The notes: a model not told the origin generated them from the letters alone. 64,000 bases of DNA from Gyrodactylus bullatarudis (GCA_012064415.1 SSNU01000207.1:1-64000); one strand, 5' to 3'; counted from the first letter of the stretch, positions 1-11,888 are shown. Numbers and translations are program-made.

Positions 1-414
1 ACAGATTTCAAATTAACCTAGATGCATTTAAAGATCAAAGTATAAAACAGATTGTTTCATTTATTTTTAATTTTGTACCAGATAACCATGACTACTTTAC
101 AAACTTTTTTAAATAAAAATCTTATATTTATATATGTATAGATTGTCAAAACTTGTCATGATAAATGTAAATGAGCTAAAAACTTACATTGAAATCTTTA
201 ACAGGAAAGTTTCCTGTGAGGAAACATAACTCCAATTATTTGTACTTTTAATCCATTCGTAGTATACATTTTCAAGAACAAGAGCAACCAAAACTTGCAA
301 GGAAAAGACCGATGATTCGGCGATAAATAATTACAATTTTCAATTGGAAAGCATTTTCGTCAAATCTCAAATTTTTATGCTGAGAGATAGCAGATTCAAT
401 TGAGATTCTAGAAT
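1..414. other. Intergenic, no gene seen
   Basis: AT-rich sequence downstream of the minus-strand gene ending at 415. I see no open frame, RNA gene or repeat here that I can support. Confidence 0.5.
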
Positions 415-951
415 TTAATTTTTATTGATAGAAGATGTTGTTAAATAAATCTTTGTGTCCGAACAAGTCGACTGAGAAGACAAACAATTCTTGAATTCAA
501 GATTGCTTAGACGTCGATTGGTCACCGAAAAACTTTCAAGTCTACTGTTCAAGTCAAGAGAAAGATCTTCTTTCACAATTGGAAAGTTGCACTGAGATTT
601 AATCGGTGAATCTTCACTAAATTCCGTATGAGAATCATTAATCTAGAATTCGAAACTGTTAAATAAATTTATTACATTTGAGAGAGAATTATCCTTGAAT
701 TTAAGCTTCAAATTTCGAGTGTTCTTTTTGGACGCCTTTTTGGATAGGGACTTTGGTTTTAGATCAGATGATGTAGATTCTTCTTCATCTGAAAAGAGTT
801 TCTTATCAGAAATTTCAAGTCTTCGGCTTTCAAGTCTATTTAAAAAAGATTTAATGGAGACTGGAGTTTTAGAAAGGGCGAATGGCTCTCTGTATAAATA
901 GCTCAGATAGTTAGAATCATTACTGATTGAATTCTTGGGATGAGGATTCAT
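415..951 (-). CDS. Ser/Lys-rich hypothetical protein with a 33-nt intron
   Basis: I do not recognise this protein. The frame opens at 951 and hits an in-frame TAG at 645-643, but the same frame then stays open for another 75 codons to a TAA at 417-415. The TAG is the last three bases of a possible GT-AG intron, 675..643 (33 nt, donor GTAATA). Removing it joins 951..676 (92 codons) to 642..415 in frame, giving 167 aa. Composition is Ser, Lys, Asn and Glu rich, with a basic/acidic stretch around residues 45-85 (motif SDEEESTSSDLK) and no membrane segment, which suggests a disordered, possibly phosphorylated protein. The intron matches two 32-nt introns in the HSDL1-like gene, all starting GTAAT and ending TAG. 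Alternatives are a pseudogene with one stop, stop readthrough, or a real 102-aa protein. Confidence 0.45.
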
Positions 952-1341
952 AATTAATAATTAGTAATTATTATTTAAAATAATTTATTTTTGAAATTTT
1001 ATGGTAAAACACTTTTAAACAATTATATAAACAAAAATTGTTTGTTTGAATAAACTTATTTCGGTTCAAAGACGAACATTAAAATTTTTTCTTGAATGAT
1101 TCAAGTTGAATCGAATAAATTAAACTCTATTAAATCTATCAATATAATGCCATCATGGAAGTTCCATCATATGAATATTATTTATTGAATAATACTTAAT
1201 TTAGTTAAATAGAGTAGAATTCAAAGTGTTCTTGATAGAAAATTGAATAGAGATATGGAATCTATAAATATCAAGCGCTAATATTGATTCCTGATTTGGT
1301 AAAACTACAGAATATATTATATTTTTCTACAAAATTTGTAG

Positions 1342-2160
1342 TACAAATATGCAGATGACCTTAAAATCCTCACCCCAAATTTCTCTAACGAACTTATTTA
1401 ACAAGAATTTGCTCACCTTGAAAGCTCTCTGGAAAGAATTAGCCTAAAAATTAACTCCACCAAAACTTTATAGTCATGAAGACTGCAAAACCCATAGTAG
1501 AACTATACTCTGACTTCTCTCACCATGTTGTTAATAAAATCAAAGACCTCGGCGTAATGTATGACCATAAAATCTCAATAAGGCGGCCTTATTAAGGCCT
1601 CACGTGAACGAGCTCCTGAAAACTTCAAGATACTCAACATATTTAATTACGAGATTTATCACTACAGTCAAGGTTTACAAAAGCTTCATACTCTCAAAAT
1701 TTGACTATGCCGCTGCCCTTATTCTTGATTTATTTAACTATTGAATCGACAAGAAATATCGAGGGAATTCAATACAGATTCCTCACCTCATGCTATGGCC
1801 CAATTAGCTATATACAATGCCTCAATTTGTCCTCAATGTATCCAATCTGGCTCAGAAGGGTCTCTGGCTCTCTAATTCTCTATAACTCATATAAAGAACA
1901 ACATCTCTCCTTATAATACCAGGAACCAAAGAAGATACTCAATTCTCTTCGGAAACATCCTCTCTCTCCAGGCCAGATTCAAGCTTGCGTTAGATTCCAT
2001 CCCCTCCACAGCCATCAAATCAACAGTGTGCATTTCTCCAGAGACTTATACCTGAGGACGAAGACCTCTTCAGAAAATATTTTTCTTAATTGTACAATGT
2101 ACATACTTATTTATATTTTTACTGCATCAGTTTAATAAAAAACATTTCTATTCCAAAAAA
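1342..2160 (+). mobile_element. Decayed non-LTR (LINE) retrotransposon, C-terminal reverse transcriptase part
   Basis: The forward frame at 1342 reads YKYADDLKIL, the catalytic YADD box of LINE reverse transcriptases, followed by the thumb-like stretch ISLKINSTKT. A further block reads KIKDLGVMYDHKIS (about 1535-1580), the DLGV motif typical of Jockey/CR1/R1-type elements. After that come pieces resembling the C-terminal region, SFILSKFDYAAALI and NIEGIQYRFLTSC. Several stops and frameshifts separate the blocks, so the copy is dead. Sense 3' sequence ends in an A-rich tract near 2160. The 5' part is missing: a stop lies immediately before the YADD block. Clade is not resolved. Confidence 0.75.
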
Positions 2161-2302
2161 TGTATCGTACTAAAGTAAATTTTGATACAGTTCTGAAATA
2201 ACTAAATGTGGCCTTTTACAACATAACCAATCCGTTTTCTCGAGAAAAAGAAATTTTATTTTAGAATAAATTGAAATAAAATTTTAATTTCACAATAAAG
2301 AT

Positions 2303-2923
2303 TTAGTTTGACCTGTCCCATTTAATAAGCGAACTATTGTGAACAAATATTTTTATGGATAACAAAAAAAGAGTTAACAATAATACTGAACCGGCTAAGG
2401 TATACTGTTTAAGATAGATTAAAATGAGATCTGAACAATTACGTTGTAAATTATTTCCACCAATAAAACATTGATAACGGTTCTGAATTAAGACACGTTC
2501 GGAGACCGTGAGTTTCTGAGATACTAAAGCAAAGTTACTTTCAGCCTCAACAATTATACTGCCCATTTTGGCAGCAAAGAACAAGAAAAGTATCACGAAA
2601 ATTAATGATATTGCCATCTTGATCCCAAATTTGACATATGAGAAAATCGCGGATTCCGATAAACACAGATCCAATAGACTAAATAATGGCAAAATAAGGC
2701 CGATCACAAACAAGGTACATGTGACACCATTTGTAGTAGAGTGTGTCTCTGTATTGACAGTGATGCTAATCGTGTCTAATTCATCGCTAAGTCCTTTGAT
2801 CATGCTTGGACTAAAGTCATGGTAAATACCATTCCATTGAAATCTGGCCAAACCGAAAATTAATACAAGATAAAATCCAAGGCAAGCAAACTCTGCCTTC
2901 TCTAGGTATGTCATTTTTATCAA
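2303..2923 (-). CDS. Hypothetical four-transmembrane protein
   Basis: Unspliced 206-aa frame. Four hydrophobic segments are visible: about residues 12-28, 67-87, 102-121 and 173-192. Topology would place a 40-residue loop between TM1 and TM2 and a 50-residue loop between TM3 and TM4 that carries two cysteines (YQC and RNC) and could be disulfide-bonded. This resembles the tetraspanin/claudin-like plan, but there is no CCG motif and the larger loop is short for a tetraspanin, so I do not assign it to a family. It lies next to dead transposon sequence and its frame is intact, which argues for selection. No introns or neighbours hint at function. Confidence 0.5.
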   Translation of the reverse strand: MIKMTYLEKAEFACLGFYLVLIFGLARFQWNGIYHDFSPSMIKGLSDELDTISITVNTETHSTTNGVTCTLFVIGLILPLFSLLDLCLSESAIFSYVKFGIKMAISLIFVILFLFFAAKMGSIIVEAESNFALVSQKLTVSERVLIQNRYQCFIGGNNLQRNCSDLILIYLKQYTLAGSVLLLTLFLLSIKIFVHNSSLIKWDRSN

Positions 2924-3746
2924 ATTTTATCTGAATAGAATTGCTCAGATTATGAATCAGTCGGATAGATTTGTTGAACTAAATTGTTGCATTTATACTT
3001 TCATATAGAAACTACAGTAGTTTGATATTTACTCAGTTTTCTTCGAGAAAATAACATAAACTTATTGATAAAGGCTAAAGTTTTATCAATGTACTCTGAG
3101 CAGTCTTTTGTTTCAATTAGTGGTCAGGAACAATGAGAATACATTGTATTCAATACAATAGAATTTTCTTTTTCTAGTTTTAACTTAAGCATTTTTAAAG
3201 ACATGAAAATAAACCAGATATGTAATCATCTTTATCAATTTATACCAGATAACCACAATTATTTTTGTAATTTTTTTATATAAACTTATAATTAAATAAA
3301 AATTATTATATATAATTAGAGTTTAGCAGCTAAACTTTAGTTTTTAATTATATTAGTAAATTTATATCTATATACTCTTGAGTAAATACAGTATATTTCA
3401 TTTGAAAGAAAATAAAAAATATCTGTAAACTCACAAGTAAACCAGGGAATCGATAATCTCGATATTCAGATTTCCTGATCAATTATTAAATATCCACAGT
3501 GAATCTCAAAACTTTAGGAATTATTCAGAATCTCCGGGCAACAATCAGTGAGTCTGTAGAATCTTAGGGATTCTGGATACCAATTTTATTCATTTAAAAG
3601 ATATTTTGCATTTGAAAGTAAATTTTCGACTTGAACTCATATATAGATTCATATGATTTATACATTTGATTATGAAAACCTGTTTTGAACCAGAGAATAA
3701 GTTGAGTGATTCTTCTCTTGAATGAAAATCAATGATTTGAAAATAA
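2924..3746. other. Intergenic, no gene seen
   Basis: AT-rich sequence between the four-TM frame and a foldback repeat. No supported gene, RNA or repeat. Confidence 0.5.
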
Positions 3747-4482
3747 TTGACATGAAGATGAGAATTTACTATTTTACAAAAAACTCAATATTTTTCTCAG
3801 GATTCAAAGAAAAAAATTATTTTTTTAAATTCTAAAGCTAATAATAAGTTGTTGATATTGAAAAAAATTCAATCTGACCAAAATTAGGCCAATTTTTGGA
3901 TTTCGAAAATGCACCTTATTTTCACTTTTTCAACTTTCAAATCCAAAATTTTTATCGATTTCAAAGATTTGAAGCAGTTAAATATTGATATTCAGGATCA
4001 AAATTAGACGAAGATTTCGAATTCACCTGCAGAAAATCACTGAAATTTGTCATTACTGTGGTCAATCGAACCATTTGAATTTTTCGATTATCAAGAAGGC
4101 AAATTTTCCAAAATCTTGAAGTCGAACTTTTTCTCGGAAACAGTAAGATCTTCGCTATCTCTATGACTAAATTCGAATTGTTCGTTCAATGTTGACCCAA
4201 AATATCAGTACTTAACTGCTTCGAATAATCGAAATCGATGAAAATTTTGGATTTGAAAGTTGAAAAAGTGAAAATAAGGTGCATTTTCGAAATCCAAAAA
4301 TTGGCCTAATTTTGGTCAGATTGAATTTTTTCCAATATCCACATCTTGTTGGCTCATTCCGTTTTAGAATTCGAAAAATTATTTTTCACTGTGAATTTGG
4401 AGAAAAATATCGAGTATTTTGTAGTAAATAGTAAATTAATATTTATAGTAAATTAAATAGTAAATTCTCATCTTCATGTCAA
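3747..4482. repeat. Foldback (inverted-repeat) element, about 736 bp
   Basis: The left end TTGACATGAAGATGAG is mirrored at the right end (CTCATCTTCATGTCAA). Inner blocks are also mirrored, for example AATCTGACCAAAATTAGGCC near 3870 and its reverse complement near 4305, and TTTCAACTTTCAAATCCAAA near 3930 against 4255. The arms span roughly 250 bp each with indels. No coding potential. Pieces of the same family occur near 8275-8460 and 53086-53404. Probably a non-autonomous palindromic DNA element. I could not see a convincing target duplication. Confidence 0.65.
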
Positions 4483-4824
4483 CTAGCTTTAATTAATTTT
4501 ATCAATACAATAATTAAAATCCATGAAGCTCTTTGGAAATATAAATTTTAATAAATATTGCGAGTGAAACAAAATTTTTTTCAAATCGTTCTAAAAATGT
4601 CAAACTTTAAAATTCTTTCATATATTTTCTATACAAGTTTATTTAAAAAAAATTATAATTGTTTTCCAGAATAATTTTTATCAATAATTTTCTCTTTTAC
4701 TTTATTCTGCAATTTTCGACAAACTTACAATGATTTTCGAATCAGTGAAAAATGATCTAAAATTAGTTTTATAATAAAATTTATTAAAACTTGGGTCAAT
4801 ATTAGAATTCTCAGCCATGGTCAT

Positions 4825-4869
4825 CCAAACGTTTCGACGGTGATTGTCTTCACACGCCTTCTTCAGTGG
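4825..4869 (-). ncRNA. Possible vestigial hammerhead-ribozyme-like motif
   Basis: On the minus strand the segment starts CCACTGAAGAAGGC and ends GTCGAAACGTTTGG. CTGAAGA and GAAA match the two conserved hammerhead core boxes, and strings of this kind are common in Penelope-like elements. Stem II between them pairs poorly, so at best this is a decayed copy. The orientation is opposite to the Penelope-like fragment 550 bp downstream. Low confidence. Confidence 0.25.
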
Positions 4870-5424
4870 TACGACAAATGTTTTTACAATGAATAGTTTT
4901 GGAATTTTAAAATTCTCTAAGAGAAAAATCCAGACCACTGCTTATGGGAGCAATTAAATAATAATATATTTTTCAGGTCAAATCATAATAGAATTATTAT
5001 TTTTGGGATATATTTTTCTCTCGATAAGATTCTCTTCTCTACTAGGAAGAATATTCAAATTTACAATATTCATTCCTCCTTTCTTGTGTTTTACAGTCTC
5101 TCTTGAATGTGACGCGCGTAACAAGAATAACTCCATATTCTACTACTACTAAAAATTTTACTATGAGAAGAGATTTTCATTTAATTTCAATCCTCCCTTA
5201 TCACACCCTTGGGGACAATCATTCATTTTGGTTTTAAGGGGAAATATATTTCTATTTATTTACTCGTTTTGAAAAATTACGCTCTTGTATATAATCTTTG
5301 ATAACAAGAAGATTATATATTAATGGATATTCCCAAGGCAAAAAATAAAAAATAATGGGAATAATTACTTTGCAAAGTCATACTTTGATAGTCGTAACTT
5401 TGAATTGAACAGGTTTAATTATTG

Positions 5425-5832
5425 TCTTAATCAAAAGAACCAAGAGAATTGTCAGCGAGAATGAATTCCTAAAAGAGATTGATGAGATAAAAGAAAGACT
5501 CGGAGAAAACGGATATCCTCAGGATTTTGTTATTTAACACATAGAAAAGGCGTTAGAAGATGAAGTGAACAACCAAGAAGATAATCAAGATGAAAAAAAT
5601 GATCCAGCTATCCAAATCTATGTCAAATTAATGTTCAAAGGAGATGGCTTTTGATCATGATTTAAGAAAGGGATTGACCAAACTTGTAAATGAAAATTAT
5701 TACGATATACACTTGAAGATTGTATTCAAGACCACAAGTCTATTTAATTTCCAACTTAAGGATGAACTAGAACCAACTGAGCAATCAAATCTCATTTACA
5801 GTGATCCTAAAAATCAACTTTCAAATAAATAA
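5425..5832 (+). mobile_element. Penelope-like element fragment (end of RT and linker)
   Basis: The first block reads KRTKRIVSENEFLKEIDEIK and then NGYPQDFVI, the arrangement found at the end of Penelope-like reverse transcriptases. After a stop and frame change, a second block contains LRKGLTKLVNENYYDIHLKI, VFKTTSLFNFQLKD and NLIYSDP. These correspond to the linker that precedes the GIY-YIG endonuclease (family pattern: VFKT, then a short FxxKD, then VVYxxxC). The final cysteine and the GIY-YIG domain are absent. Two in-frame stops and at least one frameshift make it a relic. The family assignment rests on remembered motif order, not on a search. Confidence 0.65.
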
Positions 5833-5835
5833 AAA

Positions 5836-6058
5836 TTTTCAGCTCAAAGTTCGAAAAAATGGGATTTTGGCACCAAATCGAGATTTAAAAACTTACCATA
5901 TTTTTCATTAAAATTTTTTTGCTTAAAATGTTAAAAGTGGGCAACATGAGTAGGATCCCAAAAATCTATAACAAATTCGAATTCTTGATGAAAAAATCGA
6001 GATTTCTGTAATAATCGTAGATTCCCAACTTCATATCAATTAGCTTTACCTTGTAGAT
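5836..6058 (+). repeat. Copy of the TAAAGCTAA-ended foldback family
   Basis: Shares GGCAACATGAGTAGGAT, CGAGATTTCTGTAA and AATCGTAGATTCCCAACTTC with the element at 45265-45604, in the same orientation, and ends in ATATCAATTAGCTTTA. It looks like the right part of that element, possibly with a degraded left end abutting the Penelope-like relic. Confidence 0.5.
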
Positions 6059-6466
6059 TCCAAGTAGATTCATATGAATTTGTACACTTTTTACCCGTTT
6101 ATAAATCAGAAGAAATTTTCTTTATGTCAAATCATTCCATAGACTTTGATACTCTCCCCCAGTTATTTATAAATATATACGCTTTACCTAATAAACAATA
6201 ATTTTGATATAATGGCAAAAGAAAAAATATTCAATAAGATTCTATTGAGTCTAATGAAATTTGCCAACGACTGACATATGCCAAAATTGCGTCATGCAAA
6301 TGAAATCTATATGAAACAATTCGACTCATTATTACACTGGTGTACCTCTCAGGTGACTGGAAATGAATAAATAGATATATTAGGGCGAGTCAAATATTTT
6401 TTTTCCGAACAATGTTTCGCCTGCAATCCGAATATGTTAGATCTAACTTAGAAATGCCATTTATGA

Positions 6467-7197
6467 AAATTTAAAGGGTTAATTCCAAAAGTAGCCTCAT
6501 AGTGGGAATAATCCTAAAACTAGCCCCATTCTAGAAATTTTTTCTCAAATTTAGCCCCAAATTTTACCCCATCGTAATTCAGTTCATCGAATTCTGAAAA
6601 TTTCAAATTTTTTAAAAATGTTTGTCTCAAATTATTCTCAACTGAATGCATCGTTTATAAAGATAGTACGTTTATGAATTTCGAAATAATTTGTTTATTA
6701 TCTCTACAAATAATTAATTATAATTAAGAATATTTTTAGAAATCTTTTAATTAAGGGTTCTATGTATTCTCGGACATAGAGTATACATGATTTGATTTAT
6801 AAATAATTAATAAGTTCCTGTTTTTCTAATAAACTTTTATTATTTCATCTGATGACTTTGCTAACTGTTGTGAAGCCTTCGTGCGCTTTACCCAGAGAAA
6901 AAATGAAATACTATGCTTAACTTCATTGAAAAGTCATTCGTGTATAGTTAATCCATGTAAAGTTAAATCAAATGAACTCAAAAGGATTTTGACCCCATAC
7001 AAATTCAATACAAGGCTTTTGAAAATTAATAGAGATAATAAACAAATAATATTAATATTTCAAAAAAGTTAAAATTTTCAGAATTCGATGAACTGAATTA
7101 TGATGGGGTTAAATTTGGGGCTAAATCTGAGAAAAAATTTCTAGAATGGGGCTAGTTCCCACTTTGGGGCTACTTTTGGAATTAACCCAAATTTAAA
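6467..7197. mobile_element. 713-bp MITE with long terminal inverted repeats and 9-bp TSD
   Basis: The element spans 6476..7188. It begins GGGTTAATTCCAAAAGTAGC and ends with the reverse complement of that; the arms are about 120 bp with small differences. It is flanked on both sides by AAATTTAAA (6467-6475 and 7189-7197), a possible 9-bp target-site duplication. Long TIRs starting with G and a 9-bp TSD are Mutator-like (MULE) traits, but the duplication is pure A/T and could be chance. The interior has a 63-codon frame (6881-7072) with no recognisable domain, so the element is non-autonomous. Confidence 0.65.
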
Positions 7198-8274
7198 TTC
7201 GAAATTTTTGATTCGATTTGGAGTATCCAAGCAAATTTTTAAATACATGGTTTAATAGGAACTTTTTTATGTTGAAAAATTTTCTTTAAAATGTGCTTTG
7301 CACATTTGGTTGTTAAACAATTTGCCTCTCTCTAAGATATATAAACAGTATATTTGGCTCCCTTTAATCATTTATGAATTACCTTGGCGCGCTTTCTCTC
7401 GATCGAATTCTAGTTGATCAAATTTAATTTTACACTGAGGAAAATCTCATTTCACGGAAGCTTACCCCTGTAAGATTTTCAAAACAAAATATTAATTTTC
7501 CTCAGAAAAGGGAGAAACGTAAACTTTCTTTTTTTCAATTGTCTCTTGTGAGATAGTCCCTTGATTTTTTTTCCTCCATCACCTTAATTATGACAAATGG
7601 CTCAAGAATGACAAAAATTAAAAATATTTACGCATCACTGAGGTTGAGTAATCAAGAGAATAATAGGACACAGAACAGAATAACGAGAAATATTTTACAA
7701 AATAAATACAGATAGTATCCTCACTTTCACAATAGAGGTAGAATATTCCGTCTCATTAGCCGGAGATTTATTTCAGGTTTTTCTAGAATAATACAATATG
7801 AACATCTGGAATTTGAAAATCGAATTACCATCACTATATTGGGCCAGGCTAGATTAAAAATTGCAATTTCCCTTTTCATATTAACACTTATGTAGAGCTT
7901 CTTTGTCTGATACGTGAATATTATATATCGGTATTCTTTCCAGTTAAAAAGATTACCAACTATTTTCTGAATTAACAATGATCACACATCAAAATCTTTG
8001 CACTTGGATATACGTTCATCTTTATTGCTTTCATTTTCAACTTTTTCTTATCGACCCAATAAATTTTTTTATAGCTAACGAAGGAAGTGTATTCTTAATG
8101 TGTTTCATTATAGTAGAATATTTGAAACTATCACAAGAAGATCTATCACATTATCCCTGATTAATAAGGAGAAAATCAGAAATTATTAAATATTAATATT
8201 AAAAGTGAACTAGATTATTTTTTTGTTTTTAACAAAAAATCAAGTTCAATAAATCTGATCTAAGAATAGAGATG
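7198..8274. other. Intergenic, no gene seen
   Basis: AT-rich sequence. Two short frames (about 83 and 60 codons) lie here on opposite strands with no domain, splice site or composition to support them. Confidence 0.4.
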
Positions 8275-8460
8275 TAAAAATTTCGAAATCTTCGTCTAAT
8301 TTTGATCCTGAATATCAATATTTAACTGCTTTAAATCTTAGAAATTAATCAGCTCATTTCATAGTGGAATCCAAAAAATAAATTTTTTCCTGACTTTCTG
8401 GATAAAAATATTGAGTTTTTTGTAAAAATAGGAAATTATCATCTTCATGTCAATTAGGTT
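8275..8460. repeat. Half copy of the 3747-4482 foldback family
   Basis: CTTCGTCTAATTTTGATCCT near 8290 is the reverse complement of sequence near 3990-4010, and the segment ends ATCATCTTCATGTCAATTAG like the right terminus of the 3747-4482 element. The opposite arm is missing or diverged. Confidence 0.5.
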
Positions 8461-8728
8461 TACTATGAGTTCTTAACATTATTTTGCATAAAATCAAGTA
8501 TCAAATTGCTTGTCCGTGATAATTTTCAAGTTTAAAGATCAGACTTTTCTAAAAATGCCGCTAGATTTTCAATGAATTTTTACTACGTTTTCACTAAAAT
8601 TTTGAATATCTTTTTTGTTGGTAAAGCTTCAAGGGTTTTTGCAATGAAAACAATAATACAATTGTGTTAGGATCATTTCTGTTAAATTTTAATACCACTA
8701 TGCCTACAAGAGAATTTAGGGAAAATGG
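8461..8728 (+). repeat. Direct repeat copy 1, about 268 bp
   Basis: Near-identical to 11616-11888 in the same orientation, from TACTATGAGTTCTTAACATT to AGAGAATTTAGGGAAAATGG. Both copies lie just beyond a foldback-family end. No coding potential; unknown dispersed repeat. More diverged relatives occur around 28330-28740. Confidence 0.75.
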
Positions 8729-11615
8729 AAATTTTCAGTTATTTTAGATCTCACACATCATTGTTATCAAAATTATACTTGGAAATTTCACGGAAAACTT
8801 TGATTTATAAAAAGGTTAAAATTCGTTACATCACTATCTAAGAATTCACCTCATTACCGTTTAGGAGTTGATTTTCTTGGCCACTTTTACTACTGTAATT
8901 GAAAATCAATGAAATATCGATGGTCAAAAATTCTTTTTCAAAAAGGGATCTTTTAATAACTTAATGGCAGTGACCGGTTTCATTCTCTAATTTTTATCTT
9001 GAAAAACTTGTTTCGATCATCCATCCTGTTTGAAACCAATGTTCGAAAAAGGAATATTTGAAAAACAAAAATTACAAAATAATTGAGAATTTTGTAGATT
9101 TTAAACTCACTATCGTAAGAATAGAGAGCTATAGATTTTTGAAAAATTGGTCTATTTATGGTTTATATTCCCTTGGCAATAAGTAACAATAGAGGTCAGT
9201 CAATTAAGAAAGTTGAGAGTTGAAACGATTAGTTTCTCCTACACTTCTCTTTTGCCCTCTTGGTACTCTATGGAAGGCAAACGTTAATTTATTTCTTTTC
9301 AATGGAAAAATTCATAAACAATATTCTCCCTTCAACGAGGATTTGGAAGACATTAAACCCGTTCCATTTGTTGACCATTCATCGTTTTTATTCTTTCTTT
9401 TCTTTGGAAAAAAGTAGCCAAGAGTGTTTTCCTCTTTTTCTCTACAAAATACAGCCTTAAAAATGAAGTGGTACACAAAATTATAATAATAATTGCGTTC
9501 TTTTCCCAATAAAAGAGAGAGAATACTGTTTTTCCTTAATCGGATGGAAACATAAATATTATTCCTTAAACTTGAATTTGAAACCGAAAAGAAAATCCAG
9601 GACAAGAGGGAAAAAAATATGCGACAGCGTAAGAAATTCGCCTTTTTTCACAGAATTAAATTTTTGCAAGGAACTTTCCCTTAAGGAATGGCGGTAGTAT
9701 TTTAAAATAATTTTGTTACATGGAGGAAAAACAAAAAAATATTTCTCGTGGTTACAAGAACAGACAGGATTTTTTCTTGTATTTCTCTTCAAGTCCAGGA
9801 ATTAGTTTATGATAAAAATTTCATGGCCACGAACTGTATTCAAGCATTTTAATTGAAATTAAGCCGAAACTATTCAAGATTTTTTTCTCAAGTTTTGATA
9901 TATCAAACTGATCCTACATAGAAAACACCAACTATAAATTCTCATAAGAAATAAATTTTTTCTCTTATCCAACTAATGTATACTATTTTGTCCCTGTCAA
10001 CAGGAAGCCCATGTCAGATAAGACGGAACCGACTCCTATTTTCCGGCTCAAACATTATCCATTAACAAAATTTAATTTAGTCCATGAGGCCAAGTTTTAT
10101 GAAAAACACAAGTTTTCACTCTCCCGATGACATTGATGAAGATCCTTTTAGTGAAAATACAAATGTAAATTCAATAACATCCAGACACCTTTTTTCAAGT
10201 ATCAACATAAATCTATAGAGAAAATACATACTAAATCTATATATTTTTTATCAGTAAAAGGTTATTATTAACCTGTATACATAGAATTACAAATCATAGC
10301 CCGATATTCTATAGATATATTTTCCCTAGGTCAAATAACTCTTTTGTAATACTATATATATGGTATTGTTATCATCAGTATTTTTTATGTCGATTTCCAA
10401 AGATTAACTGTGTGGTAGAACACTCTGTTCAGTTTGCAAGATTATCAATATAAAAATACTAATATGTGTACACTTTTTTACACATTATAATACATTGAAA
10501 AATAATCCTTATCTATTCTAGCATGCATTAGACAATGTGTAATAGATTTGTTTACATCACTTATTATTTTTGTTGATAAAAAATACCTATTAAATTAAAG
10601 TGGTAGAATAAAGTGAAACCTGTTACATGTTTTCTATGTACACCTTGTTGATTCTTGAGAAGTCAACTTTTTTTCTAGCTAAAAAGTAAATCATTCTAAC
10701 ATGGCAGATGTCGAGAAAAAATTTTGAGTTGGTAATTCTGACAGAGAAAATATACTTTCCTCATGTTGATCCTCAAATTGCAAATCTGTAATTATTGTTT
10801 ACAAATCATCAGTAACGAGCCTACATAAGATTTATCACCAACTGTTGTATTATGAGAGGATTTTTTAAACTGAATTATAACCATCATAAATAATACCAGT
10901 TATTTCACAAATTTCTCTCAACATTGGACCTACCGTATTGGTCGTTTTCTCTGGTGAGTTATTCATAAAACCTCTCGAGAAATGCACTCAAGTTTTGCTC
11001 AAAGCCTTCACTCTGGCTCATAAATGCTTTTTAAAACAAATTCCATCAGTTTCTACAAGAAAAAAAGGTAAAATATTCTAACGCAGCCAAGTATGAATTT
11101 AAATATTGGGAGAAAATTGTTTAGTGTACAAGTATTTTGATATTTCCTTATCCACCTTAATGTAGGCTGAGAAAAAAATTACGTTTTAAATAAGCAGAAA
11201 TTATTAAATAAACATTACAGCCTCTTTTCCCTGCAAAACGCAAGGGAAATTTATGTATTCATTATTCCTAGTTTTTTTGATGGGGTAATAATAATAAAAT
11301 TTCCTTTCATTTTCTGCTACTTTTCTCATTTTCCAATGTGTACCTCCCTATTGAAGAAAATATTTCTACCCTAATTCATTTACTGTTTGTTCATGTCAGG
11401 TTTGATAGAATTGAAAAATGAGCTTTTGAAAAAATTGTAATCAGTTTATTTTATAATCAGCAAATTTGATTTATATTTCATGTTTTTTCTGTGATAGCAT
11501 GAAAATCCAATAAATGTTTGAAATTAACTTTTTGATTTTAATATCGAGGACCTGAATCAACAATAGAGATGTAAAAATTTTTTCAACCTACTTTAAAAAC
11601 CTACTCAAATGATAA
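8729..11615. other. Intergenic, no supported gene
   Basis: Overlapping short frames around 9220-9800 on both strands are low-complexity F/K/N-rich and look like chance. I see no splice-supported exon, RNA gene or bounded repeat in this stretch. Confidence 0.4.
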
Positions 11616-11888
11616 TACTATGAGTTCTTAACATTATTTTGCATAAAATCAAGTATCAAAATGCTTGTCTGTAATAATATTCGAGGTTGAAGATCAGACT
11701 TTTCTAAAAATGCCGCTAGATTATCAATGAATTTTTACTACTTTTTCTCTAAAATTTTGAATATCTTTTTTGTTGGTAAAGCTTCAAGGGTTTTTGCAAT
11801 GAAAACAATAATACAATCGTTTTATTTATTTTATTTCTGTTAAATTTTGTTATACCACTATGCCTACAAGAGAATTTAGGGAAAATGG
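11616..11888 (+). repeat. Direct repeat copy 2, about 273 bp
   Basis: Second copy of the 8461-8728 repeat, with a few substitutions and short indels (for example around 11821-11850). Confidence 0.75.

Noticed and set aside
643..951. Complete 102-aa protein ending at the TAG
   Set aside because: The same frame remains open for 75 codons beyond the TAG and a GT-AG unit covers the stop, so a spliced 167-aa protein is preferred, though not proven.
4702..4938. 78-codon minus-strand frame
   Set aside because: Overlaps the hammerhead-like motif and transposon debris; no domain or splice support.
9220..9792. Several overlapping short frames on both strands
   Set aside because: Low-complexity F/K/N-rich translations in competing frames, no homology; typical chance frames in AT-rich DNA.
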